Source: Erpetoichthys calabaricus
Lineage: Eukaryota > Chordata > Cladistia > Polypteriformes > Polypteridae
Reading direction: 5' to 3'
NCBI RefSeq assembly: GCF_900747795.2
Contig: NC_041394.2
Span: forward strand, 338,667,914-338,731,913
Length of the DNA: 64,000 bases
A program made the translations under genes and the position numbers. Within the stretch, counting starts at the first letter, position 1, and each line of letters opens with the position of its first letter. Shown in pieces: positions 13,577-25,722 of this stretch. The notes beneath the pieces are model-generated. The model did no database searches. It was not told where the DNA came from and worked only from the letters and a program-made list of their open reading frames with translations.

Positions 13577-14263
13577 CGAAAGGTACACAGTCTCCTTGGT
13601 TATAGTTCTTCTGTGTAATGAGACCAATCCAGCCTCTCACTAATGTGGAGCCCCAAGTACTCGTAGCAGTGCCCTCTTCTACGCTGTGGTGTGCTGGGGA
13701 GGCAGCATTAAGAAGAAGGATGCCTCACGCCTGGAAAAACTGGTGAGGAAGGCAGGCTCTATTGTTGGCATAGAGCTGGACGGTCTGACATCCGTAGCAG
13801 AGCAACGGGCACTCAGCAGGCTCCTATCAATTATGGAGAATCCACTACATCCATTAAACAGTGTCATCTCCAGACAGAGGAGCAGTTTCAGCGACAGACT
13901 GCTGTCACTGTCCTGCTCCACTGACAGACTGAGAAGATCATTCCTCCCCCAAACTATGCGACTCTTCAATTCCACCAGAGGGGGTAAACGTTGAACATTA
14001 TTCAAGTTATTGTCTGTTTTTTACCTACATTTTTTATTACTCTTTAATTTAATATTTTTTGCTGCTGGAGTATGTGAATTTCCCCCTGGGATTAATAAAG
14101 TATCTATCTATCTATCTATCTATCAGTGCACCCTGAAAAGTGACTGGGGTCGTAGAGGCTCTTTTGTGTCTTGAAAGTCAAAAACAGTTCCTTGGTTTTG
14201 CTGATGTTAAGCTCCAAACGGTTTCCCTTACATCAGGACCGATGACACAGCATTATATTTATA
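13577..14263 (-). mobile_element. Rex1-like LINE fragment, split by a second insertion (left)
   Basis: The minus strand shows reverse-transcriptase C-terminal coding: NISKTKELFLTFKTQKSLYD (about 14205-14150), then after the insertion at 13669-14124, YLGLHISERLDWSHYTEEL (about 13662-13610). The two pieces follow on in a Rex1/CR1-type RT. The frame is damaged and the fragment is dead. Confidence 0.65.
13669..14124 (+). mobile_element. 3' end of a Rex1-like LINE with TATC tail (left)
   Basis: The plus strand encodes ALFYAVVCWGGSIKKKDASR and then LRRSFLPQTMRLFNSTRGG, the C-terminal end of a Rex1-type RT ORF. It is followed by a short 3' UTR ending GGGATTAATAAAG and six TATC units (14101-14124). 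The same 3' end occurs at 56100-56655. It is 5'-truncated and inserted into another Rex1-like fragment. Confidence 0.75.
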
Positions 14264-14964
14264 ATATGAGGTGCATTGGGAGAAGGGAAAAGGACACGTG
14301 GCCATTCTTTCTGGTTCTCCAGTGCTGCTTACATCCACGTTAGAGACACAATCCTTGTGTCTCACAAACTCCTGCCTGCCAGACAGAGTGAAAGAATATC
14401 TAGGACCAGGAATGCAGATTTAGAGGCAAACATCAAAGTCATACTGTACAAAGACACAGGCAAGATTCCCCACGTGTTCAAATGAAACAAATGTTATTTT
14501 CATACGGCTTTCTTTTTCACCCTTTTACTGTACTTCAGAAGAGCGATACAATGCATAGTATCATACGTTATTCAAATGACTATTCCTAAATTACACATAA
14601 ACACCTGAAACTTTAGTGCACTCCACTGCTACACTGTGTTACTGAGGAGTGGTATACTTCTACACTTCTAGGAGATTAGGTCCAAATTTGGCTCTGAGCA
14701 TTGACCCCAAATGGGAATGGGATCATTTGCACGATGGAATGCCACTCGACATGTCTCGAGTTCGCAGTACTGATTCCTCCACTTGTATTATTAAAGCAGA
14801 ATATTTTGTGAAGGCAGTAAGCACACTTGTCAGGTCTCTTAAGACCGAGCAGAGGGCTGGTTGAGTCTACACGGTTCGCACTACTGTAATATGAGCGCGC
14901 GAGGGAGCCGCAGCTCCTCATTCAAACCTGCAGAGTTATCGGTTTGAAGTGTGTCTTGTTTGAA
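14264..14964 (+). other. H1 5' flank
   Basis: About 700 bp before H1. I looked for a TATA box, CCAAT and the AAACACA H1 box and found no convincing example. A GC-rich stretch with GCGCGCGAG lies about 75 bp before the start. The promoter must be here because H1 is intact, but I cannot point to its elements. Confidence 0.4.
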
Positions 14965-15561
14965 ATGGCAGAAACCGCTCCAGCTGCTCCGGCTAAGGCG
15001 CCGAAGAAGAAGGCGACGAGTTCGAAGCCAAAGAAGGCTGGCCCTAGCGTGTCTGATTTGATCGTGAAGGCTGTATCGGCTTCAAAGGAGCGCCACGGAT
15101 TGTCTTTAGCCGGCCTCAAGAAGGCTCTTGCTGCTGGTGGCTACGATGTGGAGAAGAACAACGCCCGCGTGAAACTGGCCGTAAAAAGCCTTGTTAGCAA
15201 AGGAGCTCTAGTGCAGACCAGAGGTACCGGCGCCTCCGGTTCCTTTAAGATCAATAAGAAGCAGGCAGAGGGAAAGGAGAAAGCAAGTAAGAAAAAGGCG
15301 GCCCCGAAGAAGAAGCCAGCTGCCAAGAAGCCTACCGCAGCCGCCAAGAAAGTAAAGAAGCCTGCAGCGAAGAAACCCGCAGCAGCCAAAAAGACGGCAA
15401 AGAAGCCCGCTGCAGCCAAGAAAGCCACCAAGAGTCCCAAGAAAGTGAAGCCGGCTGCAAAGCCCAAAAAGGCGACTAAGAGTCCAAAGAAAGCCAAAGC
15501 TTCCAAGCCTAAGGTGGCCAAACCCAAGTCTGTAAAGAAGGCGGCGCCGAAAAAGAAGTGA
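14965..15561 (+). CDS. H1: Linker histone H1 (left arm)
   Basis: An intronless 198-residue H1. The start is the ATG giving [18 protein letters not shown], the standard N-terminus. The upstream in-frame stretch opens only with TTG. Residues about 27-102 form the winged-helix globular domain ([53 protein letters not shown]). The tail of about 95 residues is Lys/Ala/Pro-rich with repeated KKPAAKK units and two TKSPKK sites, the CDK-type motif of H1 tails. H1 binds linker DNA at the nucleosome dyad. The stem-loop at 15595 marks a replication-dependent H1. Its mirror is at 23362-23958. Confidence 0.98.
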   Translation: MAETAPAAPAKAPKKKATSSKPKKAGPSVSDLIVKAVSASKERHGLSLAGLKKALAAGGYDVEKNNARVKLAVKSLVSKGALVQTRGTGASGSFKINKKQAEGKEKASKKKAAPKKKPAAKKPTAAAKKVKKPAAKKPAAAKKTAKKPAAAKKATKSPKKVKPAAKPKKATKSPKKAKASKPKVAKPKSVKKAAPKKK

Positions 15562-15594
15562 ATCGTGTACGTGTCGACATTTGTTCAGAAAAAC

Positions 15595-15610
15595 GGCTCT
15601 TTTCAGAGCC
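15595..15610 (+). promoter_or_regulatory. Histone 3' processing stem-loop, H1 left
   Basis: GGCTCTTTTCAGAGCC, 34 bases after the H1 stop, followed by CGAGAAGGG, a possible purine-rich U7 site. Confidence 0.97.
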
Positions 15611-16730
15611 CCCATATTTTCGAGAAGGGCAAATCTCTTTTGTGGACGGTAATAAAGGCGCGTGGCCCAGGGCACACGGGCTGCATTCCATGACCTTTCC
15701 TAACCCATTTTTTGGGGTAGGGTGTTCGTGGTGCTGTCCCTCACCTTTCTAGTAGGGACTAGGGATGGGCGACACCACTGTTTTTGAAAAAGCATAGGAA
15801 TGTTTTCAAATGAGTGTTTAAAATGGCTAATATTGATGCTCCAGTCTGTTTAAATTAACTTGATATCACAACATGGTATAAAGAGATCACCATAAAATTA
15901 CAAAATATTAAAATTACCAGGGCTATGGGAGGGTGCCGGAGCCTATCCCAGCTGTCATATGGTACAAGGCAGGAGCGAGCAAACACACACTATGGCTAAG
16001 TTAGCTTTGCCAGTTCATCTAGCCTACGTATATTTGGACTGTGGGAGGAAACTTACACAGCCACAGGGACAACGTGCAAACTCCATGCAGGGAGGATCTG
16101 GGTAGCAAAGCACGAACATCCAAATGTAATAAAGATTATTTGTTTGCCTGTTTTACATGTACTAATCTTCACGGATGTACTTAAACTGATCCCCATAGAA
16201 CACTAACATTTACAAAAAATATTCCCTATTATATTCTGCTCTGTTTTATCAAGGAAGACCCTTGTCAAATTTGTATTTAGAAAAAATAATGCTGACATTT
16301 TTACACTTTATCTTGCCTCCGCAGGTGCCAGGCAGGAAAAATCCCTGGACAGGGTGCACGCACGCACCAGGGGCCAATTTAACATCAATGCACGTCTTTG
16401 AACCGTGGAAGGAATCAGGAGCACAATACAAAATTAAGCAAAGATTATATTTTATTACTCTACATGCTGTTACTGATGCAATTAAAGTAGTTTTTCTTTC
16501 CGAAAAAATATGTGCCTGAGTAAATGTTAATACAAATATTTTGCAAGTTTAGTAGATTTTAAAGTACTTTAAGTGAAAGTTATCATCTTCAAATTAGGCA
16601 TAGTGTTAAGACTACTTATTATTTATGTTTATTCCTTCGTTTAAATTAGCAGGAAAACCAAAACGGACAGAACCCGTGACAGTAAACTCCCTTCTACATT
16701 ATCCTGCTAGTGGCAGAGTTACCTAAATAA
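15611..16730. other. H1-H3 spacer with SINE-tail relics (left)
   Basis: About 1.1 kb without a gene. Two minus-strand SINE-tail relics are visible: about 15913-16110 (read from the other strand, CTGGGATAGGCTCCGGCACC) and about 16312-16412 (CACCCTGTCCAGGGATTTTT). The rest is AT-rich. Confidence 0.55.
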
Positions 16731-17381
16731 CGTCTTGTGCCTCTTTGAAAACTCTCCCTTATCTGGCACGGAATGCAGCGAAATCGCCGGGCTTCAGATT
16801 TGCATCGCCTTGATGTTTTACAAACGTCTTTGTATTGAACGGTTTAAATGGGTTGATTGCTTCGCCACTATAGTGCGGATTCTTCTCTCAAATGTTGCGT
16901 CGGGCGGCTGTATTGGTTTTCCATCTGCAAAAAGTAGCAGCATACAACCAAGCTCTCGGTCTGCCACTGGCGTACAGCCTGCGCTTGCGTCACAGCGCGT
17001 CTGCTCCTTGCAGTACGTGAGCGCGGAAAGCGTGTTAATGCATTCTACGCCTTTTGCACGAACCTTGCTACCGTGTCTTACAGGAAAAATAGATATTTTT
17101 GAATGGCACTCGGTGCCAAATGAGTACAGTTCGAGTATCGATCTTCCCATCGCTAGTAGGGACAACCGCAGCGATTCTCCCTACAGTTTCTTTACACGAA
17201 CATTTAGTCGGTGTGTACACATTGAGTGACTCATTAAAGCGACAAATGCACACTGGTATGCCTCCGCATATTCTGGCCGCGCATATAAATTTGACATAAA
17301 GCAGTTTCTAGCTCGGCCTAACGCAGAGCTAACCTCGAGTACAGGTAGTGGGATTTTACCTCTTACAGGAGAGACTGTTGT
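16731..17381 (+). promoter_or_regulatory. GC-richer block with promoter-like motifs but no gene (left)
   Basis: A roughly 600-bp GC-richer block 3' of H3. It has ATTTGCAT at 16798-16805, an inverted CCAAT (ATTGG, 16913-16917) and TATAAA at 17284-17289, but no histone reading frame follows. It contains a 164-codon open frame (16735-17229) that I do not recognise. It could be a leftover promoter of a lost histone gene or a non-coding transcript, or the motifs may be there by chance. Confidence 0.3.
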
Positions 17382-17397
17382 GGCTCTGAAAAGAGCC
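17382..17397 (-). promoter_or_regulatory. Histone 3' processing stem-loop, H3 left
   Basis: Minus-strand GGCTCTTTTCAGAGCC, 40 bases past the H3 stop. TGTAAGAGG downstream is a possible U7-pairing site. Confidence 0.97.
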
Positions 17398-17437
17398 GTT
17401 TAAACTTTTTTTTCCCCTCTCTCAACAGTTCTGTGAC

Positions 17438-18549
<1,112 letters not shown>

Positions 18550-18718
18550 CACTCCGGAGTGTCGGTCAGGACACTGGTAAATAATGAAGAGAATTCCACA
18601 CAGCAGCTGAGAATGAAATTATGACTTATATTTTCAAAGATGCCTGTATTTGAATAGGTGTGTGTGTGTGTGGTCAATAAAAAATCGGGAGTGCATCTCT
18701 CCTCTGCAAATGTCCAAA

Positions 18719-18943
18719 CTAATGCAATCTCGCCTCTGTGACTTTGCCACAATCCCTATTACTCTGTACTGTTGATCCCAAGAACTTAACCTTCTTCACC
18801 TTCACCAATTCTACTCCCTGCATCCTCACCATTCCATTGACCTCCCTCTCATTTACACAAATGTATTCTGTCTTGTTCCTACTGACCTTCATTCCTCTCC
18901 TCTCTAGAGCATATCTCCACCTTCTGCTGGTATAACAGTGCAT
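18719..18943 (-). mobile_element. LINE reverse-transcriptase fragment, 3' part
   Basis: The minus strand encodes RRWRYALERRGMKVSRNKTE followed by FLGSTVQSNRDCGK, a stretch just downstream of the catalytic FADD box in a common fish LINE (RTE-like, tentative). No FADD box is retained. Confidence 0.7.
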
Positions 18944-19539
18944 ATACAGTATAAGCTCAGTCTTCTGTGAAAAGACAATGGCAAAAGCAAGAGGGAAAAT
19001 CGAAGAATTTCAGCGAATACCAAGTGGAGGCAAAGAAAAACATACTTTTTGTTGGTTTAAACAGTGGTATAAACAACAAAAGGAAGTTGATTGAGTGACA
19101 TAGCGTGTCGGAGAAACTCGAAAGCTCAAGTTCACAAAGTTGCACAGTGCCGAAATAAAAAAGAAGTTGTCACATATCAAAGTCACCGTGAAAAGGTGAG
19201 TTGTAGCCCACCATCTGAGTCTCATATGAAAGCTTATTAGGGTACAGAGAAAAAAAAGGTACACAGTGGGAAAAAAGCATGAAATGTCAACTTTAATCTC
19301 TAAATTTCCATTTTAATCACATAGTTTATTTTGTCATTAAAGTAGAACATCATAAACTTCATCTTAAAATCATTTAATTTTCTAGTCTCTCAATCTCATC
19401 ATAACTAAAGTAGCACGTTAAATGTTTTGTTTTGTATTTGATCTTCTATGTGCTCTATGTGTGTGTATCACTATGTGCTTCCAGGCTTTCTCCTCCTCTG
19501 ATAGGAAACAGAATTCATTACATTCGTGATAAAGGATAA

Positions 19540-19777
19540 AGATGGAAACATACTCAAAAGCGAGGAGAGTGTGTTGAGCAGATGGAAAGAGTACTTTGAG
19601 AGGCTGATGAATGAAGAGAACGAGAAATAGAGAACTTTGGATGATGTGGAGATAGTGAATCAGGAAGTGCAACGGATTAGCAAGGAGGACGTAAGGACAG
19701 CTATGAAGCAGATTGTTTAATGAAATTTTAGAAAGTGAGAGGATGCCTGAGGAGTGGAGAAGAAGTGTACTGGTGCT
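19540..19777 (+). mobile_element. LINE reverse-transcriptase fragment, 5' part, opposite orientation
   Basis: The plus strand encodes SRWKEYFERLMNEENEK, then a stop, then VQRISKEDVRTAMKQI and ERMPEEWRRSVLV. These lie upstream of the catalytic region in the same LINE family as 18719-18943, but in the opposite direction. It contains at least one stop and one frame change. Confidence 0.65.

Positions 19778-19858
<81 letters not shown>
19778..19858 (+). repeat. (GATA)n microsatellite
   Basis: About 20 GATA units. On the minus strand this is the TATC tail type seen at the 3' ends of Rex1-like LINEs, so it is probably the expanded tail of the adjoining minus-strand LINE. Confidence 0.95.
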
Positions 19859-20335
19859 GTCCATGAGGGGCCTGGGCCTCCTAAAACTCATCACCAGCTC
19901 CTTGGTTTTGCTGGTGTTCATTGTAGGTGGTTTGAGTCGCACCATTTCACAAAGTTCTTGATTAGGTTCCTATACTCCTCCTCCTGCCCACTCCTGATGC
20001 AGCCCACGATAGCAGTGTCATCAGCGAACTTTTGCATGTGGCAGGACTCTGAGTTGTATTGGAAGTCCGATGTATATAGGCTGAACAGGACCGGAGAAAG
20101 TACAGTCCCCTGCGGAGCTCTTGTGTTGCTGACCACAATCTCACACCTGCAGTCCCTGAGACGCACATACTGAGGTCTGTCTTTGAGATAGTCCACAATC
20201 CATGCCACCAGGTATGAATCTACTCAGCTTGTCCCTAAGGAGCAGAGGTTGGATGGTGTTGAAGGTGCTAGAGAAGCCCAGAAACATAATTCTTACAGCA
20301 CCACTGCCTTTGTCCAAGTGGGAGAGAGATCAGTA
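19859..20335 (-). mobile_element. Rex1-like LINE reverse-transcriptase fragment
   Basis: The minus strand encodes AWIVDYLKDRPQYVRLRDC, then APQGTVLSPVLFSLYTSDF and the catalytic region HMQKFADDTAIVGC (about 20045-20010), then MNTSKTKELVMSFRRPRPL. The order matches a Rex1/CR1-type RT. It joins directly to the GATA tract without the expected C-terminal part, so it is internally deleted. Confidence 0.8.
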
Positions 20336-20374
20336 TAGCATATAGAGTATCTAATAAAGTATCTATCTATCTAT

Positions 20375-21485
<1,111 letters not shown>

Positions 21486-21525
21486 GTCACAGAACTGTTG
21501 AGAGAGGGGAAAAAAAAGTTTAAAC

Positions 21526-21541
21526 GGCTCTTTTCAGAGCC
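21526..21541 (+). promoter_or_regulatory. Histone 3' processing stem-loop, H3 right
   Basis: GGCTCTTTTCAGAGCC, 40 bases after the stop of the right-arm H3. Confidence 0.97.
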
Positions 21542-23312
21542 ACAACAGTCTCTCCTGTAAGAGGTAAAATCCCACTACCTGTACTCGAGGTTAGCTCTGC
21601 GTTAGGCCGAGCTAGAAACTGCTTTATGTCAAATTTATATGCGCGGCCAGAATATGCGGAGGCATACCAGTGTGCATTTGTCGCTTTAATGAGTCACTCA
21701 ATGTGTACACACCGACTAAATGTTCGTGTAAAGAAACTGTAGGGAGAATCGCTGCGGTTGTCCCTACTAGCGATGGGAAGATCGATACTCGAACTGTACT
21801 CATTTGGCACCGAGTGCCATTCAAAAATATCTATTTTTCCTGTAAGACACGGTAGCAAGGTTCGTGCAAAAGGCGTAGAATGCATTAACACGCTTTCCGC
21901 GCTCACGTACTGCAAGGAGCAGACGCGCTGTGACGCAAGCGCAGGCTGTACGCCGGTGGCAGACCGAGAGCTTGGTTGTATGCTGCTACTTTTTGCAGAT
22001 GGAAAACCAATACAGCCGCCCGACGCAACATTTGAGAGAAGAATCCGCACTATAGTGGCGAAGCAATCAACCCATTTAAACCGTTCAATACAAAGACGTT
22101 TGTAAAACATCAAGGCGATGCAAATCTGAAGCCCGGCGATTTCGCTGCATTCCGTGCCAGATAAGGGAGAGTTTTCAAAGAGGCACAAGACGTTATTTAG
22201 GTAACTCTGCCACTAGCAGGATAATGTAGAAGGGAGTTTACTGTCACGGGTTCTGTCCGTTTTGGTTTTCCTGCTAATTTAAACGAAGGAATAAACATAA
22301 ATAATAAGTAGTCTTAACACTATGCCTAATTTGAAGATGATAACTTTCACTTAAAGTACTTTAAAATCTACTAAACTTGCAAAATATTTGTATTAACATT
22401 TACTCAGGCACATATTTTTTCGGAAAGAAAAACTACTTTAATTGCATCAGTAACAGCATGTAGAGTAATAAAATATAATCTTTGCTTAATTTTGTATTGT
22501 GCTCCTGATTCCTTCCACGGTTCAAAGACGTGCATTGATGTTAAATTGGCCCCTGGTGCGTGCGTGCACCCTGTCCAGGGATTTTTCCTGCCTGGCACCT
22601 GCGGAGGCAAGATAAAGTGTAAAAATGTCAGCATTATTTTTTCTAAATACAAATTTGACAAGGGTCTTCCTTGATAAAACAGAGCAGAATATAATAGGGA
22701 ATATTTTTTGTAAATGTTAGTGTTCTATGGGGATCAGTTTAAGTACATCCGTGAAGATTAGTACATGTAAAACAGGCAAACAAATAATCTTTATTACATT
22801 TGGATGTTCGTGCTTTGCTACCCAGATCCTCCCTGCATGGAGTTTGCACGTTGTCCCTGTGGCTGTGTAAGTTTCCTCCCACAGTCCAAATATACGTAGG
22901 CTAGATGAACTGGCAAAGCTAACTTAGCCATAGTGTGTGTTTGCTCGCTCCTGCCTTGTACCATATGACAGCTGGGATAGGCTCCGGCACCCTCCCATAG
23001 CCCTGGTAATTTTAATATTTTGTAATTTTATGGTGATCTCTTTATACCATGTTGTGATATCAAGTTAATTTAAACAGACTGGAGCATCAATATTAGCCAT
23101 TTTAAACACTCATTTGAAAACATTCCTATGCTTTTTCAAAAACAGTGGTGTCGCCCATCCCTAGTCCCTACTAGAAAGGTGAGGGACAGCACCACGAACA
23201 CCCTACCCCAAAAAATGGGTTAGGAAAGGTCATGGAATGCAGCCCGTGTGCCCTGGGCCACGCGCCTTTATTACCGTCCACAAAAGAGATTTGCCCTTCT
23301 CGAAAATATGGG
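21542..23312. other. H3-H1 spacer (right)
   Basis: Mirror of 15611-17381. It contains the GC-richer block with octamer and TATA-like motifs (about 21542-22192) and two SINE-tail relics on the plus strand (about 22510-22610 and 22812-23010). No gene was recognised. One visible substitution near 21953 separates the arms. Confidence 0.55.
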
Positions 23313-23328
23313 GGCTCTGAAAAGAGCC
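23313..23328 (-). promoter_or_regulatory. Histone 3' processing stem-loop, H1 right
   Basis: Minus-strand GGCTCTTTTCAGAGCC after the right-arm H1 stop. Confidence 0.97.
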
Positions 23329-23361
23329 GTTTTTCTGAACAAATGTCGACACGTACACGAT

Positions 23362-23958
23362 TCACTTCTTTTTCGGCGCCGCCTTCTTTACAGACTTGGG
23401 TTTGGCCACCTTAGGCTTGGAAGCTTTGGCTTTCTTTGGACTCTTAGTCGCCTTTTTGGGCTTTGCAGCCGGCTTCACTTTCTTGGGACTCTTGGTGGCT
23501 TTCTTGGCTGCAGCGGGCTTCTTTGCCGTCTTTTTGGCTGCTGCGGGTTTCTTCGCTGCAGGCTTCTTTACTTTCTTGGCGGCTGCGGTAGGCTTCTTGG
23601 CAGCTGGCTTCTTCTTCGGGGCCGCCTTTTTCTTACTTGCTTTCTCCTTTCCCTCTGCCTGCTTCTTATTGATCTTAAAGGAACCGGAGGCGCCGGTACC
23701 TCTGGTCTGCACTAGAGCTCCTTTGCTAACAAGGCTTTTTACGGCCAGTTTCACGCGGGCGTTGTTCTTCTCCACATCGTAGCCACCAGCAGCAAGAGCC
23801 TTCTTGAGGCCGGCTAAAGACAATCCGTGGCGCTCCTTTGAAGCCGATACAGCCTTCACGATCAAATCAGACACGCTAGGGCCAGCCTTCTTTGGCTTCG
23901 AACTCGTCGCCTTCTTCTTCGGCGCCTTAGCCGGAGCAGCTGGAGCGGTTTCTGCCAT
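23362..23958 (-). CDS. H1: Linker histone H1 (right arm)
   Basis: Mirror copy of the left H1, 198 residues, starting [10 protein letters not shown], with the same winged-helix domain and Lys/Ala-rich tail with two TKSPKK sites. No amino-acid difference from the left copy is visible. A low-complexity tail that stays identical in both arms suggests recent or continuing homogenisation, because such tails usually drift quickly in length. Confidence 0.98.
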   Translation of the reverse strand: MAETAPAAPAKAPKKKATSSKPKKAGPSVSDLIVKAVSASKERHGLSLAGLKKALAAGGYDVEKNNARVKLAVKSLVSKGALVQTRGTGASGSFKINKKQAEGKEKASKKKAAPKKKPAAKKPTAAAKKVKKPAAKKPAAAKKTAKKPAAAKKATKSPKKVKPAAKPKKATKSPKKAKASKPKVAKPKSVKKAAPKKK

Positions 23959-24659
23959 TTCAAACAAGACACACTTCAAACCGATAACTCTGCAGGTTTG
24001 AATGAGGAGCTGCGGCTCCCTCGCGCGCTCATATTACAGTAGTGCGAACCGTGTAGACTCAACCAGCCCTCTGCTCGGTCTTAAGAGACCTGACAAGTGT
24101 GCTTACTGCCTTCACAAAATATTCTGCTTTAATAATACAAGTGGAGGAATCAGTACTGCGAACTCGAGACATGTCGAGTGGCATTCCATCGTGCAAATGA
24201 TCCCATTCCCATTTGGGGTCAATGCTCAGAGCCAAATTTGGACCTAATCTCCTAGAAGTGTAGAAGTATACCACTCCTCAGTAACACAGTGTAGCAGTGG
24301 AGTGCACTAAAGTTTCAGGTGTTTATGTGTAATTTAGGAATAGTCATTTGAATAACGTATGATACTATGCATTGTATTGCTCTTCTGAAGTACAGTAAAA
24401 GGGTGAAAAAGAAAGCCGTATGAAAATAACATTTGTTTCATTTGAACACGTGGGGAATCTTGCCTGTGTCTTTGTACAGTATGACTTTGATGTTTGCCTC
24501 TAAATCTGCATTCCTGGTCCTAGATATTCTTTCACTCTGTCTGGCAGGCAGGAGTTTGTGAGACACAAGGATTGTGTCTCTAACGTGGATGTAAGCAGCA
24601 CTGGAGAACCAGAAAGAATGGCCACGTGTCCTTTTCCCTTCTCCCAATGCACCTCATAT
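23959..24659 (-). other. H1 5' flank (right)
   Basis: Mirror of 14264-14964. No convincing TATA, CCAAT or H1-box element was found. Confidence 0.4.
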
Positions 24660-25345
24660 TATAAATATAATGCTGTGTCATCGGTCCTGATGTAAGGGAA
24701 ACCGTTTGGAGCTTAACATCAGCAAAACCAAGGAACTGTTTTTGACTTTCAAGACACAAAAGAGCCTCTACGACCCCAGTCACTTTTCAGGGTGCACTGA
24801 TAGATAGATAGATAGATAGATACTTTATTAATCCCAGGGGGAAATTCACATACTCCAGCAGCAAAAAATATTAAATTAAAGAGTAATAAAAAATGTAGGT
24901 AAAAAACAGACAATAACTTGAATAATGTTCAACGTTTACCCCCTCTGGTGGAATTGAAGAGTCGCATAGTTTGGGGGAGGAATGATCTTCTCAGTCTGTC
25001 AGTGGAGCAGGACAGTGACAGCAGTCTGTCGCTGAAACTGCTCCTCTGTCTGGAGATGACACTGTTTAATGGATGTAGTGGATTCTCCATAATTGATAGG
25101 AGCCTGCTGAGTGCCCGTTGCTCTGCTACGGATGTCAGACCGTCCAGCTCTATGCCAACAATAGAGCCTGCCTTCCTCACCAGTTTTTCCAGGCGTGAGG
25201 CATCCTTCTTCTTAATGCTGCCTCCCCAGCACACCACAGCGTAGAAGAGGGCACTGCTACGAGTACTTGGGGCTCCACATTAGTGAGAGGCTGGATTGGT
25301 CTCATTACACAGAAGAACTATAACCAAGGAGACTGTGTACCTTTC
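24660..25345 (+). mobile_element. Rex1-like LINE fragment split by insertion (right)
   Basis: Mirror of 13577-14263. The plus strand encodes NISKTKELFLTFKTQKSLYD near 24715-24775 and YLGLHISERLDWSHYTEEL near 25261-25317, on either side of the inserted element. Confidence 0.65.
24799..25254 (-). mobile_element. 3' end of a Rex1-like LINE with GATA-type tail (right)
   Basis: Mirror of 13669-14124, with six GATA units at its plus-strand left end. The tail has the same repeat number in both arms, a sign of high similarity in the inner arm. Confidence 0.75.
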
Positions 25346-25387
25346 GGGTGAGCAGTGACACCATGTACAGTACATATTATAAAACTC

Positions 25388-25722
25388 TGCGATGGGCAGC
25401 GTGGTGGCACAATGATATCACTTCTACCTCACAATGAAAAGATCGAGGTTCACGCCCTGCATGAAATTTAGCATCCCGTTATTCAGATAACTATTCCTAA
25501 ATTACACAATAACACCTGAATTTAGTCTGGCGAAGTAGCGTGCCTTAATTTGCTCTAGGTCGCAGGTGTATATACAGTATATGTTTTTGTCCTGCAATGG
25601 ACTGGCACCCATTTCCAGGTGTTGTTCTTGTCTTGCGCTCGAAGACAGCTGGAATAAGCTCCAGCTACCCTGCGATCCTGCTCTGAATAAGTGGAATAGA
25701 AAAATGGATAGATGGATGAAAA
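25388..25722 (+). mobile_element. Old tRNA-derived SINE (right arm)
   Basis: Mirror of 13200-13535: tRNA-like head near 25395, tail ending in ATGGATAGATGGATG near 25720. Confidence 0.65.

Larger units (their letters stand above)
18550..20374. other. Unique loop between the two arms
   Basis: About 1.8 kb present once, made of LINE pieces and a GATA microsatellite (listed separately). No histone or other host gene is seen. The middle part (18945-19540) has no recognised coding, apart from a repeat-like AAAGAAAAACATAC segment near 19030. Confidence 0.8.

Noticed and set aside
14944-14964. Longer H1 with seven extra N-terminal residues
   Set aside because: The extension opens with TTG. The ATG giving [10 protein letters not shown] is the expected start.
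15141-15675. Long open frames antisense to H1 (and mirrored at 23248-23782)
   Set aside because: They are the reverse reading of the Lys/Ala-rich H1 tail, giving Leu/Phe/Gly-rich nonsense.
16735-17229. 164-codon open frame between H1 and H3 (mirrored at 21694-22188)
   Set aside because: No family resemblance. It appears in both arms only because they are copies, and no promoter or splice context supports it as a protein gene.
18719-20335. A host gene in the palindrome loop
   Set aside because: All recognisable coding in the loop is LINE reverse transcriptase; nothing else stands out.
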